A stretch of DNA of 52,479 nucleotides from a bacterium (lineage in GTDB: Bacteria; JAMOTN01), in assembly GCA_027062325.1 (NCBI GenBank), contig JAMOTN010000014.1, positions 1-52,479 on the forward strand, written 5' to 3'. Positions 33,451 through 43,069 of the stretch are shown in pieces (within the stretch, counting starts at the first letter, position 1; every line of letters begins with the position of its first letter). The notes under the pieces are model-generated. The model was given only the letters and a program-made list of their open reading frames with translations, made no database searches and was not told where the DNA came from. The position numbers and the translations under genes are program-made.

Positions 33451-34029
33451 ATGCCTAAGAGAAAGAGATGGACAAAAGAGGAAGAGCAATGGCTCAAAGA
33501 AAACTATCAGAAATTTAGCAATAAAGAATTAGCTGAAAAATTTGGAGTATCTGAAACTTCCATACAAAAAAAGCTTGCAAGTTTAGGGCTCACTCGTCAG
33601 CAGCAGAAAAAGTGGACTAAGGAAGACGAAGAGTTTTTAAAAGAAAACTATGAGAGTATGTCCATAGAAGAGCTTGCTAAAAAATTCAACGTAACTCCGC
33701 TTGCCGTTAAGAAAAAGCTGGCCCGTCTTGGACTCAGTAAGCGTTCGAAAAAAAGAACTAGCGAGCAAACAGAAGTCATAAAAGTTAAAATGAGTACAGA
33801 AGCTTTAACTGCAGAAGTGGATGAAACAACAACTTCTTCTCCTTCTACGTCCATTGAGTACAAACCAAACTTATCATACGAAGTAGGCAATATCATATAT
33901 CACCCCGTCTGGCAAGAAAAGGGAGAAGTCATTGGAAAAACAACAACTGCCGGTGGGCACAGTGCCATAATTGTTAGATTTGAAACATTAGGCGAGAAAA
34001 AATTAGTTGAGAGGTGGAGAAAGAGATAA
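33451..34029 (+). CDS. Double Myb/SANT-like DNA-binding protein with Tudor-like tail
   Basis: A 192-residue basic protein. Residues about 4-45 and 54-97 are two near-copies of a Myb/SANT-type helical unit: RWTKEEEQWLKENYQ with KKLASLGL, then KWTKEDEEFLKENYE with KKLARLGL. A Ser/Thr-rich linker follows, then about 50 residues starting YEVGNIIYHPVWQEKGEV and ending with FETLGEKKLVE, which recalls the Tudor-like tail of UvrD/PcrA helicases and CarD-type RNA-polymerase-binding modules. The combination suggests a DNA-binding protein that also contacts polymerase or a helicase. AAGGGGGG precedes the start. Domain calls by pattern only. Confidence 0.75.
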   Translation: MPKRKRWTKEEEQWLKENYQKFSNKELAEKFGVSETSIQKKLASLGLTRQQQKKWTKEDEEFLKENYESMSIEELAKKFNVTPLAVKKKLARLGLSKRSKKRTSEQTEVIKVKMSTEALTAEVDETTTSSPSTSIEYKPNLSYEVGNIIYHPVWQEKGEVIGKTTTAGGHSAIIVRFETLGEKKLVERWRKR

Positions 34030-34032
34030 AAA

Positions 34033-35115
34033 TTGAAGATAATTGATAGATACATTATTAAGTTACTGATTCCATATTTCATTGTTGGTTTTATATCATT
34101 TTCTATTCTTGTAGGGCTGGAACCATTGGTGAAGGCCCTCTATTATTTTTTTAAGTCAAAAGTGGATCTTTACACAGCCTTAAAATTTTTCATGTTTAAA
34201 ACAACTGATGGAATGTTTTATGCATTTCCTCTATCAATGCTCCTTGCCTCTCTTCTTCTATTCTCACGTCTTTCTCAAACTGGCGAGTATATAGCCATTG
34301 TAAGTAGCGGAGTCCCATTCAAGAGAGTTGCTGCTCCTGTAGTCATATTCTCCATTCTTATCTCTCTCATAGCAGGTTATTTCATCGCAAAAGTTGTCCC
34401 ACCATCTCTTAACAAAGCAAAGCAAATAGAAAACAAAAAAATAAAAGGAATACTGTACGATGAATACGTTTTCAACCTTTTTCTTCGCAATTCAACTAAC
34501 GAGATAGTGTACATCAGGCGTTTTTCTATGCGGACAAATGATGGAGATGACTTTATGCTCGTTAAGTTGAAAAATCACATGCTTGTGACGAAGATTTGTG
34601 CTAAAAAAGCTTCTTATGTGGGAAGTGGTATATGGCAGCTGAAGAGGGTGTTCATATATAAGTATCGCCCTGGAAAGCTGAGGGAGATCAGCACTCTTAC
34701 TATGCCAACAATGGAGCTTAATCTCTCAATAAAGCTTAAAGAGTTCAAGAGTCTCAAAAAACGCCTAAGATACCTCACAAATTCTGAAATTTTAGCTAAA
34801 ATTAAACTTATAAGAGAGAGGGGCTTGGGCTTAGCTCTTGATCTATTAACAGAGTATTATTCACGTTTCGCTCTTGCAGCCTCTCCTCTCATATTTGCAC
34901 TTTTAGGGGTTGCTCTTGGCATAACAAATAAACGCTCTTCAGCAGGAGTTAGTTTTGGAATGTGTCTATTTATCATGTTTACATATTATGTTGCAAATTC
35001 AATATTTAAAACTTTTGGAAAGGAGGGAGTAATACCACCACTTCTAGCAGCTTGGGCTGCAAACTTTGTGTTTATATCAATCATCACTTATCTGCATTCA
35101 AAAGTCACAACTTAA
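34033..35115 (+). CDS. LptF/LptG-family permease
   Basis: A 360-residue protein with three membrane segments at each end around a beta-jellyroll periplasmic region, as in the LptF/LptG pair of the lipopolysaccharide exporter. It starts KIIDRYIIKLLIPYFIVG, the family hallmark, and has ASPLIFALLGVALGI before the last helices. This implies an outer membrane with LPS or a similar glycolipid. The start is TTG 34033, a few bases after the previous stop, with a modest ribosome site. Sequence alone does not tell F from G. The other Lpt genes are outside. Confidence 0.9.
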   Translation: MKIIDRYIIKLLIPYFIVGFISFSILVGLEPLVKALYYFFKSKVDLYTALKFFMFKTTDGMFYAFPLSMLLASLLLFSRLSQTGEYIAIVSSGVPFKRVAAPVVIFSILISLIAGYFIAKVVPPSLNKAKQIENKKIKGILYDEYVFNLFLRNSTNEIVYIRRFSMRTNDGDDFMLVKLKNHMLVTKICAKKASYVGSGIWQLKRVFIYKYRPGKLREISTLTMPTMELNLSIKLKEFKSLKKRLRYLTNSEILAKIKLIRERGLGLALDLLTEYYSRFALAASPLIFALLGVALGITNKRSSAGVSFGMCLFIMFTYYVANSIFKTFGKEGVIPPLLAAWAANFVFISIITYLHSKVTT

Positions 35116-35129
35116 AAAGGGAGGAATGA

Positions 35130-36392
<1,263 letters not shown>

Positions 36393-36450
36393 TTGGCAGA
36401 ATCAATTACCATCAATACAGCCCTATAACTTTCGATTTTGCCGAAAAGTA

Positions 36451-36479
36451 TTGACTATAAATTGTTGATACAATAAAAT
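36451..36479 (+). promoter_or_regulatory. Promoter of the UPF0173 gene
   Basis: TTGACT (36451-36456) and TAAAAT (36474-36479) are 17 bases apart, the best sigma-70-type promoter in the window. The start codon follows at 36502, so the leader is very short. Confidence 0.75.
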
Positions 36480-36501
36480 TTTTTCGAAGGGGGCGATAAA
36501 G

Positions 36502-37152
36502 ATGAGAATAAAGTGGTTAGGTCATTCAGCTTTTTTAATAGAGGGATCAAAAAAAATCATCATTGATCCATTCATAACCGGCAACCCAAAAGCTCCGGTA
36601 AAAGCAGAGGATATTAAAGCAGATATTGTTCTTGTTACACACGATCATGGCGATCATCTTGGAGACGCATACGATATAACCAAGAAAAATAACGCCGTGC
36701 TTGTTTCAATATTTGAAATTACTCAAGATGCAGCAAGTAAAGGTGTTGAGAAAACTGAAGGTGGAAATATCGGTGGAACCATTGAAATAGATGGAGTAAA
36801 GATTCACTTCACAGCAGCTGCTCACTCCTCAGAAGGATTAGGAGATCCTGTTGGATTCATTATTGAAATGGATGGTAAAACAATCTATCACGCTGGTGAT
36901 ACAGGATTGTTTTCAGATATGGCACTGTATGGGGAATTTTTCAATATAGATGTAGCACTTTTGCCAATTGGAGACAGATTTACCATGGGGCCAAAATCTG
37001 CTGCTAAAGCTGCAAAAATGCTCAAAGCTAAAAAGGTAATCCCTATGCACTGGGGAACATTTCCACTTCTTCCGGGAGATCCTGCTGAGTTTGCAAAACT
37101 TGCAGAATGCGAAGTTGTAATTTTACAACCCGGCGAAAGTGTCGAAATATAA
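36502..37152 (+). CDS. UPF0173 metallo-beta-lactamase-fold hydrolase
   Basis: A 216-residue member of the UPF0173 (YtkL-like) family of metal-dependent hydrolases. The metal motif HDHGDH is at residues 47-52, with later ligands in AAAHSS, HAGDTG and PMHWGTF. The substrate of this family is not established. A strong promoter lies directly upstream and GAAGGGGG precedes the ATG. The HD-GYP gene follows about 40 bases downstream in the same direction. Confidence 0.92.
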   Translation: MRIKWLGHSAFLIEGSKKIIIDPFITGNPKAPVKAEDIKADIVLVTHDHGDHLGDAYDITKKNNAVLVSIFEITQDAASKGVEKTEGGNIGGTIEIDGVKIHFTAAAHSSEGLGDPVGFIIEMDGKTIYHAGDTGLFSDMALYGEFFNIDVALLPIGDRFTMGPKSAAKAAKMLKAKKVIPMHWGTFPLLPGDPAEFAKLAECEVVILQPGESVEI

Positions 37153-37190
37153 TATTAGGTAGAAAAATTCAGCTTAAGAAGGGGTTTGAT

Positions 37191-38666
37191 GTGGTATTGA
37201 AACTCACAAAAATAGAGCAGTTGAAGCCGGGCGTGCGCTTAGCGCGCCCGGTTGTTAAAGATGGTAAAATCCTGTTCGAGCGCAACACCGTCCTAAAGCT
37301 TGAGCACATAGATATGTTAAAAAAATGGAAAATTCCGTATGTGCTTGTTGATGAACCTTTAAAAGTAGCAGATGAAGCTCCAAAAGAGGATGTAACGTGG
37401 GAACTTCCTTTTGAAGGAGAAGAGGCCCCTAAGCCCGTCATTCTCAATGAAGAAGAGCTTAAAAATTGGGAACCTCCAATATCGGAACCGGACTTTTCAA
37501 AACCTGTCGAACCAAAGATAGGATACGTTAAAGTTCCGCGCCCTGCAGGGCCTGCCCAGCAAGTCTTTTTAGAATCATATAGACAGGGACTTCAACTGGT
37601 CAAAAATTCCTTTCAAAAGCTGAGAGCCGGAGAATCCCCAAGTGTTGAAATTCTGCAACGCTGGGTATCCCAAAAGTTTGACGAGTTTCTTGAAAATCCA
37701 CTGGTTGCCCTTCAAACTAAGGAGTTCACGCCCGACAACTACCTGCTTTCCCACTCCATAAACGTCTGCATTTTAACCGTTATGATTGGCTTTAAATTAG
37801 GATGGGACGCAGACAAAATTGTAGAAGCAGGAATCGCAGCACTTCTGCACGACGTTGGCATGGTTAAAGTTGAAAATCAAATCTGGAATAAACCCGGTGA
37901 TCTCTCACAAAAAGATATTTTTCTTATTAGAAAACATCCCATATATGGAATGGATGCAATAATAGAAGCAAGACTTGATGAAATTTTTGGTTGGGTTGCT
38001 TATCAACATCATGAACGATTAGATGGCTCCGGATATCCTAAAGGACGCGAGGGAATATTCTCAACTCTGGAATATTCAAGGGTTGTGGCTGTCGCTGACA
38101 CCTTTGAAGCACTAACGAGCCCTCGTAATTGGCGTCAACCACTTCCTCTAGAACGCGTTGCATCTTATCTAATTTCAAACAAGGATATGTTATTTGATCC
38201 AAAACCAGTGGACGCTTTAATAGATTCTTTGGATGATTTAAATCTTATTGACAAAGCCTCAATAGAAGCAAGTACCTCTGCAAGCATATTGATGCTTGTC
38301 ACAGATGACTTCGTAAGAAGAAAGATCTCCTACATACTGGGTGGTGTAGGTTATTATGTAATGGAAACGCAAACCATTGACCAGATGACTCAACTTTTAG
38401 AAACCAATCCAAATATGATAATAATTGAACATACTAAGTATGGAGCGTATTCCTCTTTGGAAATAGCAAGGATGCTCCGTGTCCACAAATCCTTTCCACC
38501 AAATAGACCCATTATTCTCTTAGTCACTGGCAAAATTTCAAAAGAAGAGGTAGTATCAGCAATCAAAAACGGTGTCAGCTGGATTCTAGTCTATCCTCTT
38601 CCAGAAGATGTGTTCATCAAAAAAGTTGACGAAGTATTCGAGAAATTTTTTAGAAACCCTAAGTAG
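37191..38666 (+). CDS. HD-GYP phosphodiesterase with degenerate receiver domain
   Basis: A 491-residue protein with an N-terminal DUF3391-like region (LKPGVRLARPVVKDG), an HD-GYP domain with HDVGM (His220, Asp221) and GSGYP (Gly281-Pro283), and a C-terminal response-regulator-like domain. HD-GYP domains degrade cyclic di-GMP, or in some cases cGAMP. In the receiver-like part the phospho-acceptor strand reads MIIIEH, giving Glu413 where Asp is expected, so it is probably not phosphorylated and may mimic the active state. GTG 37191 is chosen as AAGAAGGGG ends 6 bases before it. The domain order (receiver at the C-terminus) is the reverse of common RpfG-type proteins. Confidence 0.88.
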   Translation: MVLKLTKIEQLKPGVRLARPVVKDGKILFERNTVLKLEHIDMLKKWKIPYVLVDEPLKVADEAPKEDVTWELPFEGEEAPKPVILNEEELKNWEPPISEPDFSKPVEPKIGYVKVPRPAGPAQQVFLESYRQGLQLVKNSFQKLRAGESPSVEILQRWVSQKFDEFLENPLVALQTKEFTPDNYLLSHSINVCILTVMIGFKLGWDADKIVEAGIAALLHDVGMVKVENQIWNKPGDLSQKDIFLIRKHPIYGMDAIIEARLDEIFGWVAYQHHERLDGSGYPKGREGIFSTLEYSRVVAVADTFEALTSPRNWRQPLPLERVASYLISNKDMLFDPKPVDALIDSLDDLNLIDKASIEASTSASILMLVTDDFVRRKISYILGGVGYYVMETQTIDQMTQLLETNPNMIIIEHTKYGAYSSLEIARMLRVHKSFPPNRPIILLVTGKISKEEVVSAIKNGVSWILVYPLPEDVFIKKVDEVFEKFFRNPK

Positions 38667-38684
38667 TCTCTAAGCTTTTTCGTA

Positions 38685-38693
38685 TGGTAAAAT
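38685..38693 (+). promoter_or_regulatory. Extended -10 box before the ATPase-like gene
   Basis: TGGTAAAAT offers TGn plus TAAAAT, 40 bases before the ATG at 38733. The -35 region is poor. Confidence 0.45.
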
Positions 38694-38732
38694 TCTATTG
38701 GAAACCCTGCAATGTATTACAGGAGGGATCAG

Positions 38733-39911
38733 ATGTTAAAATTCATTTTAATTCCGAAGGGAGCAGGAGAGTACTTTGTAGCCGATAAACCAGTGGACAT
38801 AACCCTTGACTGGAAATACATAAGTGGTATGCCATTTACACTTGCCGAGCGCTTCAAAGCATCTTCAACATCTCCAGAAGACATAATACAGGCAATTGTT
38901 CGCTTTGTAGACTCAAAAAACGTTCTAATGCTAAGCTTTGAAGAGCTTGTAAAACTGGATCAGCTAAACAACTTTGAAAATTTCACCGAAAAATTGCTAG
39001 ATGCAATTGATAAAGTATCAAATTGCTTCATCGTATCTACCACAATTAACCAAACAAAAGAATGGCTAAAAGAAAGAGGTATCTCGTGGATCGAATACTC
39101 CAAAATGCCTCCTGCAGCATTTCTTGCAGCTTTGAAAAAGTACAATCTTGAGTTTCATCCAATTGAAAGTGCAAAGCTATACGAACTTTCCTTCCACCGC
39201 TACATATATGCAATAGCTTTTATAGACGAATTCAAGAGATCTTCAAGGAGACTTGATTGGACTCAAAACGAAATCGAATGGGTCATTTTATCCAAACTTT
39301 CAGGATTTTTAGAGTATCTGTTTGACTGGTCACTTTCACGTTGTAGAGGAGATCTATCTTTGCGTTCCATACTAGGACTTCTTGCATCTGCAGGTCCCCT
39401 TAGAACCAAAGACATAGCTGAAAAATTAGAAAGAAATCCGGGGCAGATTAGTGGCTATATGCAGCATCTTAAAAACTCCGACTTAATTAGGGTAGAAAAT
39501 AGATTTTACCAAATAACCGATCCTCTCTTTGCATGGTGGATAGCCTATAAGTTCGGAACAAAGCTAGATGTAAATCAAGTAAAATTAAACTTTTCTAAAA
39601 GAATGGCTCTAATAAACTTTATCAAATCGAGCACTGATATTCCACGCGCTCTTAAGATGGCAGAGCACATAGGCCCCATGCTTGTAAATCTTGGCAATTC
39701 TTTACTATTTCTTGACGTTGCCTTCGCCCTTAGAACAACCACCGATCTAGTAGCCTTTTCTTTTGAAGTAACTGAACCAATTGTAACTAAAGTTTGGAAC
39801 AGAAAACTGTCAATTTTCCCAGTTGATAAAAATTTTTCTCACCAAACCCTCTCAACTCAAAATACAGCCACCAAACCTTCACAAAACTTAAAATTTACCT
39901 TACAATTTTAG
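38733..39911 (+). CDS. ATPase_2-like protein lacking the P-loop
   Basis: A 392-residue protein from ATG 38733 (AGGAGGG 5 bases upstream). The second half has the winged-helix of ATPase_2 proteins, SILGLLASAGPLRTKDIAEK with ISGYMQHLKNSDLI, then YQITDPLFAWWIAYKFG, the DUF234-type junction. The N-terminal half keeps Walker-B-like and sensor-like strands (NVLMLSFEELVKLD, CFIVSTTIN) but there is no GxxxxGKT/S loop anywhere, and the chain begins with a shortened domain. It is thus probably a nucleotide-independent regulator or DNA-binding derivative. Its 3' end overlaps the convergent lytic transglycosylase gene by 17 bases. Not a frameshift remnant, since the frame is intact throughout. Confidence 0.75.
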   Translation: MLKFILIPKGAGEYFVADKPVDITLDWKYISGMPFTLAERFKASSTSPEDIIQAIVRFVDSKNVLMLSFEELVKLDQLNNFENFTEKLLDAIDKVSNCFIVSTTINQTKEWLKERGISWIEYSKMPPAAFLAALKKYNLEFHPIESAKLYELSFHRYIYAIAFIDEFKRSSRRLDWTQNEIEWVILSKLSGFLEYLFDWSLSRCRGDLSLRSILGLLASAGPLRTKDIAEKLERNPGQISGYMQHLKNSDLIRVENRFYQITDPLFAWWIAYKFGTKLDVNQVKLNFSKRMALINFIKSSTDIPRALKMAEHIGPMLVNLGNSLLFLDVAFALRTTTDLVAFSFEVTEPIVTKVWNRKLSIFPVDKNFSHQTLSTQNTATKPSQNLKFTLQF

Positions 39912-41286
39912 CTTTATTAAGATTATTTCGTGCCTTTGGAGAACCGTATTTTCTCTTTAAAGCTTTCATTGCATACTTTAGCTCGTATGAAGCTATTGGC
40001 AGTCCTGCTTCTATCCTCACCAAAATTGAGTGATAAATACTCTCCATAGGAATTAATCTTCTAGTTACAATTTCACGCCACGTATAGTTCTTATAAGCTT
40101 TTAAGTATTTTCCACTATTGTATCCAGCAATAGCTTTAGCAATTATTGCAAAATCGCTCTTGTCTTTAGAGTTTTTAGCCATGTATTGAATACATGCATT
40201 GAGCTCAGCAGCTCCAGCAATCAAATTCGCCATAGAATTTTTAATTGGTGAATACGGTAATTTAAGCTTTTTTTGCCAGTATTTTGCAGTTTGGGGCATC
40301 AATTGAGCAAAGCCACGTGCACCAACTCCACTTTTAGCATATGGATTACCACCGCTTTCAACAACAATCAAGCCTTTAAGCAGTTTTTCTGAGCCAACTC
40401 CAAATCCTTTCAGAATATATGAAGAAGTTTCAAGCTGCCTGCTGGCAACTTTTATTGCACCCATCCTTTCCGCATCTTTCAAACTTCTCCACTTATGAGC
40501 TTGTGCATAAAGTTTTGAAACATCAACATGCAAAGTAGAAGTAGGAATGCTAAATCCTGGGGCTGCTAAACCAACTGAAAGATTAACTACAACATCTTTA
40601 CTAGTCGTCACCTCAGAAGGTCGCAATTCATTCACTTCACGTTCAAAATCTCGCCGCATCTCACTTTGCTGAATATCAAAGATTATGTAAGAAGCCTCTC
40701 TACTAGCTAAATCAAAATCAACATCACTTGCTAAAGCAAATTCATAAAGATTTGTGAAGTATTCAGTCAATAATAACTCCAAAACCTCTCTTGGAGCACC
40801 ATTTGCAACTGCAAGATTGTAAGCTTCGCGAGCAAGCAAAGCCTTTTCAAACAAGCTCCTCACATAATCCTCGTAGGTACTTTCTAAGTGCAAATCTGAA
40901 GATTGGGGGGGTAATATGTAAACCGCATCCATTCCCACCATACCTTGCCCTGGCTTCAATTCCACTTCTGGATTCTTGTAACGAGCTATTGCTCTATCAA
41001 CTGCACTGACATGAGAAGTTATTTCAAATGTTGAGTTTTTAAGAACAGGTGAATAAGTCTTCTCAATACGAACAAAATTTTTATCCTCATTCACTTTAAC
41101 TTCATGAGAAAACTCATCCTTAAAACTTACTTCTTTCAGTTGATCAAGATACTTTTTAGCCTCAGCATAATTTCGGGATTGCAAAGCTTTCAAATAAAGC
41201 TTATAGAGGCGGCTGCTATCAGAAGCAGCCGCCCCACTCAAAGTAAAGCTCATAATCCCTATAATCAGCCAAGCAATAATTCTCAT
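39895..41286 (-). CDS. Lytic transglycosylase (SLT domain)
   Basis: A 463-residue exported protein: signal peptide MRIIAWLIIGIMSFTLSGAAA, about 280 residues of helical region, then an SLT domain with VVESGGNPYAKSGVGARG (catalytic Glu310), FAQLMPQTA and AGYNSGKY. Such enzymes cut peptidoglycan glycan strands, forming 1,6-anhydro ends, and make space for flagella, pili or secretion machines. ATG 41286 is supported by GGGTGA about 9 bases upstream; the open frame extends six codons further. It is last in the minus-strand run and overlaps the convergent gene by 17 bases. The long unassigned region before SLT may bind wall or partners. Confidence 0.88.
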   Translation of the reverse strand: MRIIAWLIIGIMSFTLSGAAASDSSRLYKLYLKALQSRNYAEAKKYLDQLKEVSFKDEFSHEVKVNEDKNFVRIEKTYSPVLKNSTFEITSHVSAVDRAIARYKNPEVELKPGQGMVGMDAVYILPPQSSDLHLESTYEDYVRSLFEKALLAREAYNLAVANGAPREVLELLLTEYFTNLYEFALASDVDFDLASREASYIIFDIQQSEMRRDFEREVNELRPSEVTTSKDVVVNLSVGLAAPGFSIPTSTLHVDVSKLYAQAHKWRSLKDAERMGAIKVASRQLETSSYILKGFGVGSEKLLKGLIVVESGGNPYAKSGVGARGFAQLMPQTAKYWQKKLKLPYSPIKNSMANLIAGAAELNACIQYMAKNSKDKSDFAIIAKAIAGYNSGKYLKAYKNYTWREIVTRRLIPMESIYHSILVRIEAGLPIASYELKYAMKALKRKYGSPKARNNLNKAKIVR

Positions 41287-41310
41287 ACTCAATTCACCCT
41301 GCAAAACAGA

Positions 41311-42150
41311 TTATTCTCCAATCATCTCCCTTACTTCTTTAACTGTATCCACTGCATTCTTCTGCCCTGCTAACCAAAGGATGACATTTTTTGCAAGTTG
41401 AGGATGATCAAAGTCATCCCAGTTGTCGTGAAGGTGATTTCCCGGCGCTCCTTTTCCATCATCAAACGGAGACGAATCGCCAATTGCCACAAACCTTCCC
41501 TTTCCATAAGTTCCATAAACCACGTATGGCTTTTCACCCTTCTTATTAAACTTGAAGTAAATTGCTGCTTTTGCAATCTTTGGATCTGTAATCTCAATCC
41601 AAGTTGCTCCCCAACCGCCAACTGCCTTCACACCTTTAGTAATAGGACAATTTACTATTGGTCCTCTATTTGGAGCCTGGCTAACTGTCTTCTTCGCAAA
41701 GTAGAAGCCAAGTTCAGGAACAAATACGTTAAATATCTTTACTGCATCCCAACCGTCGTGATCTCTGTCTGCCCCAGCGTGATCACCTATGAAAAAGACC
41801 CCACCACCGTTCTTTATATATTTAAGTATTGCTTTTACCTCATCATCTCTGAAACGTCTATTTGGCTCGGGAATAACAAATGCAACATAGTTCTTCAATA
41901 ACTCATAGGTTATAGGTCCATCTGCCTTTTCATGAGATTCGACCTTGAAACCAAGGGACTTAACCACATCAGCAAACTCAGAATAACCACCGTAAATTGT
42001 CCAATCGGCATTTCCTGCGGTTTGAGCATGCGCATTGTCAAACAACACTTTTGGCAACTCTTTTCCAGCCATCGAAATACCAAATCCAACAACTGCAAAC
42101 AGAAACACCAGCACCATAGAGAGTCTAAACAAACTACCCACTCCCCTCAT
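41311..42150 (-). CDS. Secreted ThuA/GATase-like fold protein, paralogue 1
   Basis: A 279-residue protein with a signal peptide (MRGVGSLFRLSMVLVFLFAV) and a domain starting KVLFDNAHAQTAGNADW, with ELLKNYVAFVIPEPN, GGGVFFIGDHAGADRDHDGWD and GRFVAIGDSSPFDDG. The IxGDH and DSSPFD patterns sit as expected for a class I glutamine-amidotransferase-like (ThuA/GldG-like) fold with polar residues at its edge. I cannot assign a reaction; several His/Asp residues could bind metal. GGAGGTG is 7 bases before ATG 42150. It lies next to a close copy at 42242-43069, by eye about two-thirds identical. Confidence 0.78.
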   Translation of the reverse strand: MRGVGSLFRLSMVLVFLFAVVGFGISMAGKELPKVLFDNAHAQTAGNADWTIYGGYSEFADVVKSLGFKVESHEKADGPITYELLKNYVAFVIPEPNRRFRDDEVKAILKYIKNGGGVFFIGDHAGADRDHDGWDAVKIFNVFVPELGFYFAKKTVSQAPNRGPIVNCPITKGVKAVGGWGATWIEITDPKIAKAAIYFKFNKKGEKPYVVYGTYGKGRFVAIGDSSPFDDGKGAPGNHLHDNWDDFDHPQLAKNVILWLAGQKNAVDTVKEVREMIGE

Positions 42151-42241
42151 TTCAAAACACCTCCTACACTCCATACTTCCTTCTCCTACCTTCTATTGTA
42201 AGAAGATATAGGCAAAAAGTTTCTACTCACAATAATTAACA

Positions 42242-43069
42242 CTACTCAGACAACATATTCATGATTTTTTCAACATTTCCTTTTGGATCATCTTCCCCAG
42301 CCAACCACCTTACAACATTTTCTGCAAGTTGTGGGTGATCATATGTTTGCCATCCATCGTGCAAGTGATTTCCAGGAGCACCCGTTCCATCATCAAATGG
42401 AGAAGAGTCTCCAATCGCTGCAAACCTTCCTTTTCCATAAGTTCCGGTTATAACATATGGCTTCTTCCCCTGCTTTTTAAATTTAAAGAATATCCACGCT
42501 TTAACTCTCTTCGAATCCTTAATCTCAAGCCAAGTTGCCCCCCATGCTCCAACTCTGTAAACACCTCTAGTTATAAAACCTTCCACTCGTCCACCAGCAA
42601 CTGGAGCCTGCGACACCCACTTTTTAGCAAAGTAGAAACCGAGCTTTGGAGCAAACACGTTGAATATCTTGGGAGAATCCCACCCATCGTGATTCCTATC
42701 AGAACCGGTATGATCACCTATCAGGAACACTCCGCCGCCGTTTTCAATAAATTTCAAAATTGCATCAACCTCAGCATCTTTGAACGGACTATTTGGCTCC
42801 GGCAATACCAAAACCTTGTAATTCTTCAAAAGTTCGTAAGTCAATAAACCATCACTCTTTTCATGAGATTCCACAATAAAACCAACACTTCTCAATCTGT
42901 CTGCAAAGTCAGAATAAGCTCCATAAATCGTCCAATCAGCATTTCCAGCAGTTTCTGCATGTGCATTGTCAAATAACACCTTAACAGCTGGCCTAATAGA
43001 ATTTGCTGCACCAGTAAAAGCTACAAACATCACCAAGATAAGAAGCACTACCCACTCCCTACTCCTCAT
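42242..43069 (-). CDS. Secreted ThuA/GATase-like fold protein, paralogue 2
   Basis: A 275-residue copy of the preceding entry, with signal peptide MRSREWVVLLILVMFVAFTG and the same blocks: KVLFDNAHAETAGNADW, GGGVFLIGDHTGSDRNHDGWD and GRFAAIGDSSPFDDG. All the polar signature residues are kept, while surface stretches differ, so both copies look functional. ATG 43069 has GAGGAGGGG 6 bases upstream; a TTG one codon earlier is possible. Its first bases overlap the thiT end by 11 bases. Separate functions or substrates for the copies cannot be told. Confidence 0.78.
   Translation of the reverse strand: MRSREWVVLLILVMFVAFTGAANSIRPAVKVLFDNAHAETAGNADWTIYGAYSDFADRLRSVGFIVESHEKSDGLLTYELLKNYKVLVLPEPNSPFKDAEVDAILKFIENGGGVFLIGDHTGSDRNHDGWDSPKIFNVFAPKLGFYFAKKWVSQAPVAGGRVEGFITRGVYRVGAWGATWLEIKDSKRVKAWIFFKFKKQGKKPYVITGTYGKGRFAAIGDSSPFDDGTGAPGNHLHDGWQTYDHPQLAENVVRWLAGEDDPKGNVEKIMNMLSE

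Noticed and set aside
41398-41901. Plus-strand frames across the secreted paralogues
   Set aside because: Antisense shadows on both paralogues at matching places; no ribosome site, unusual composition.
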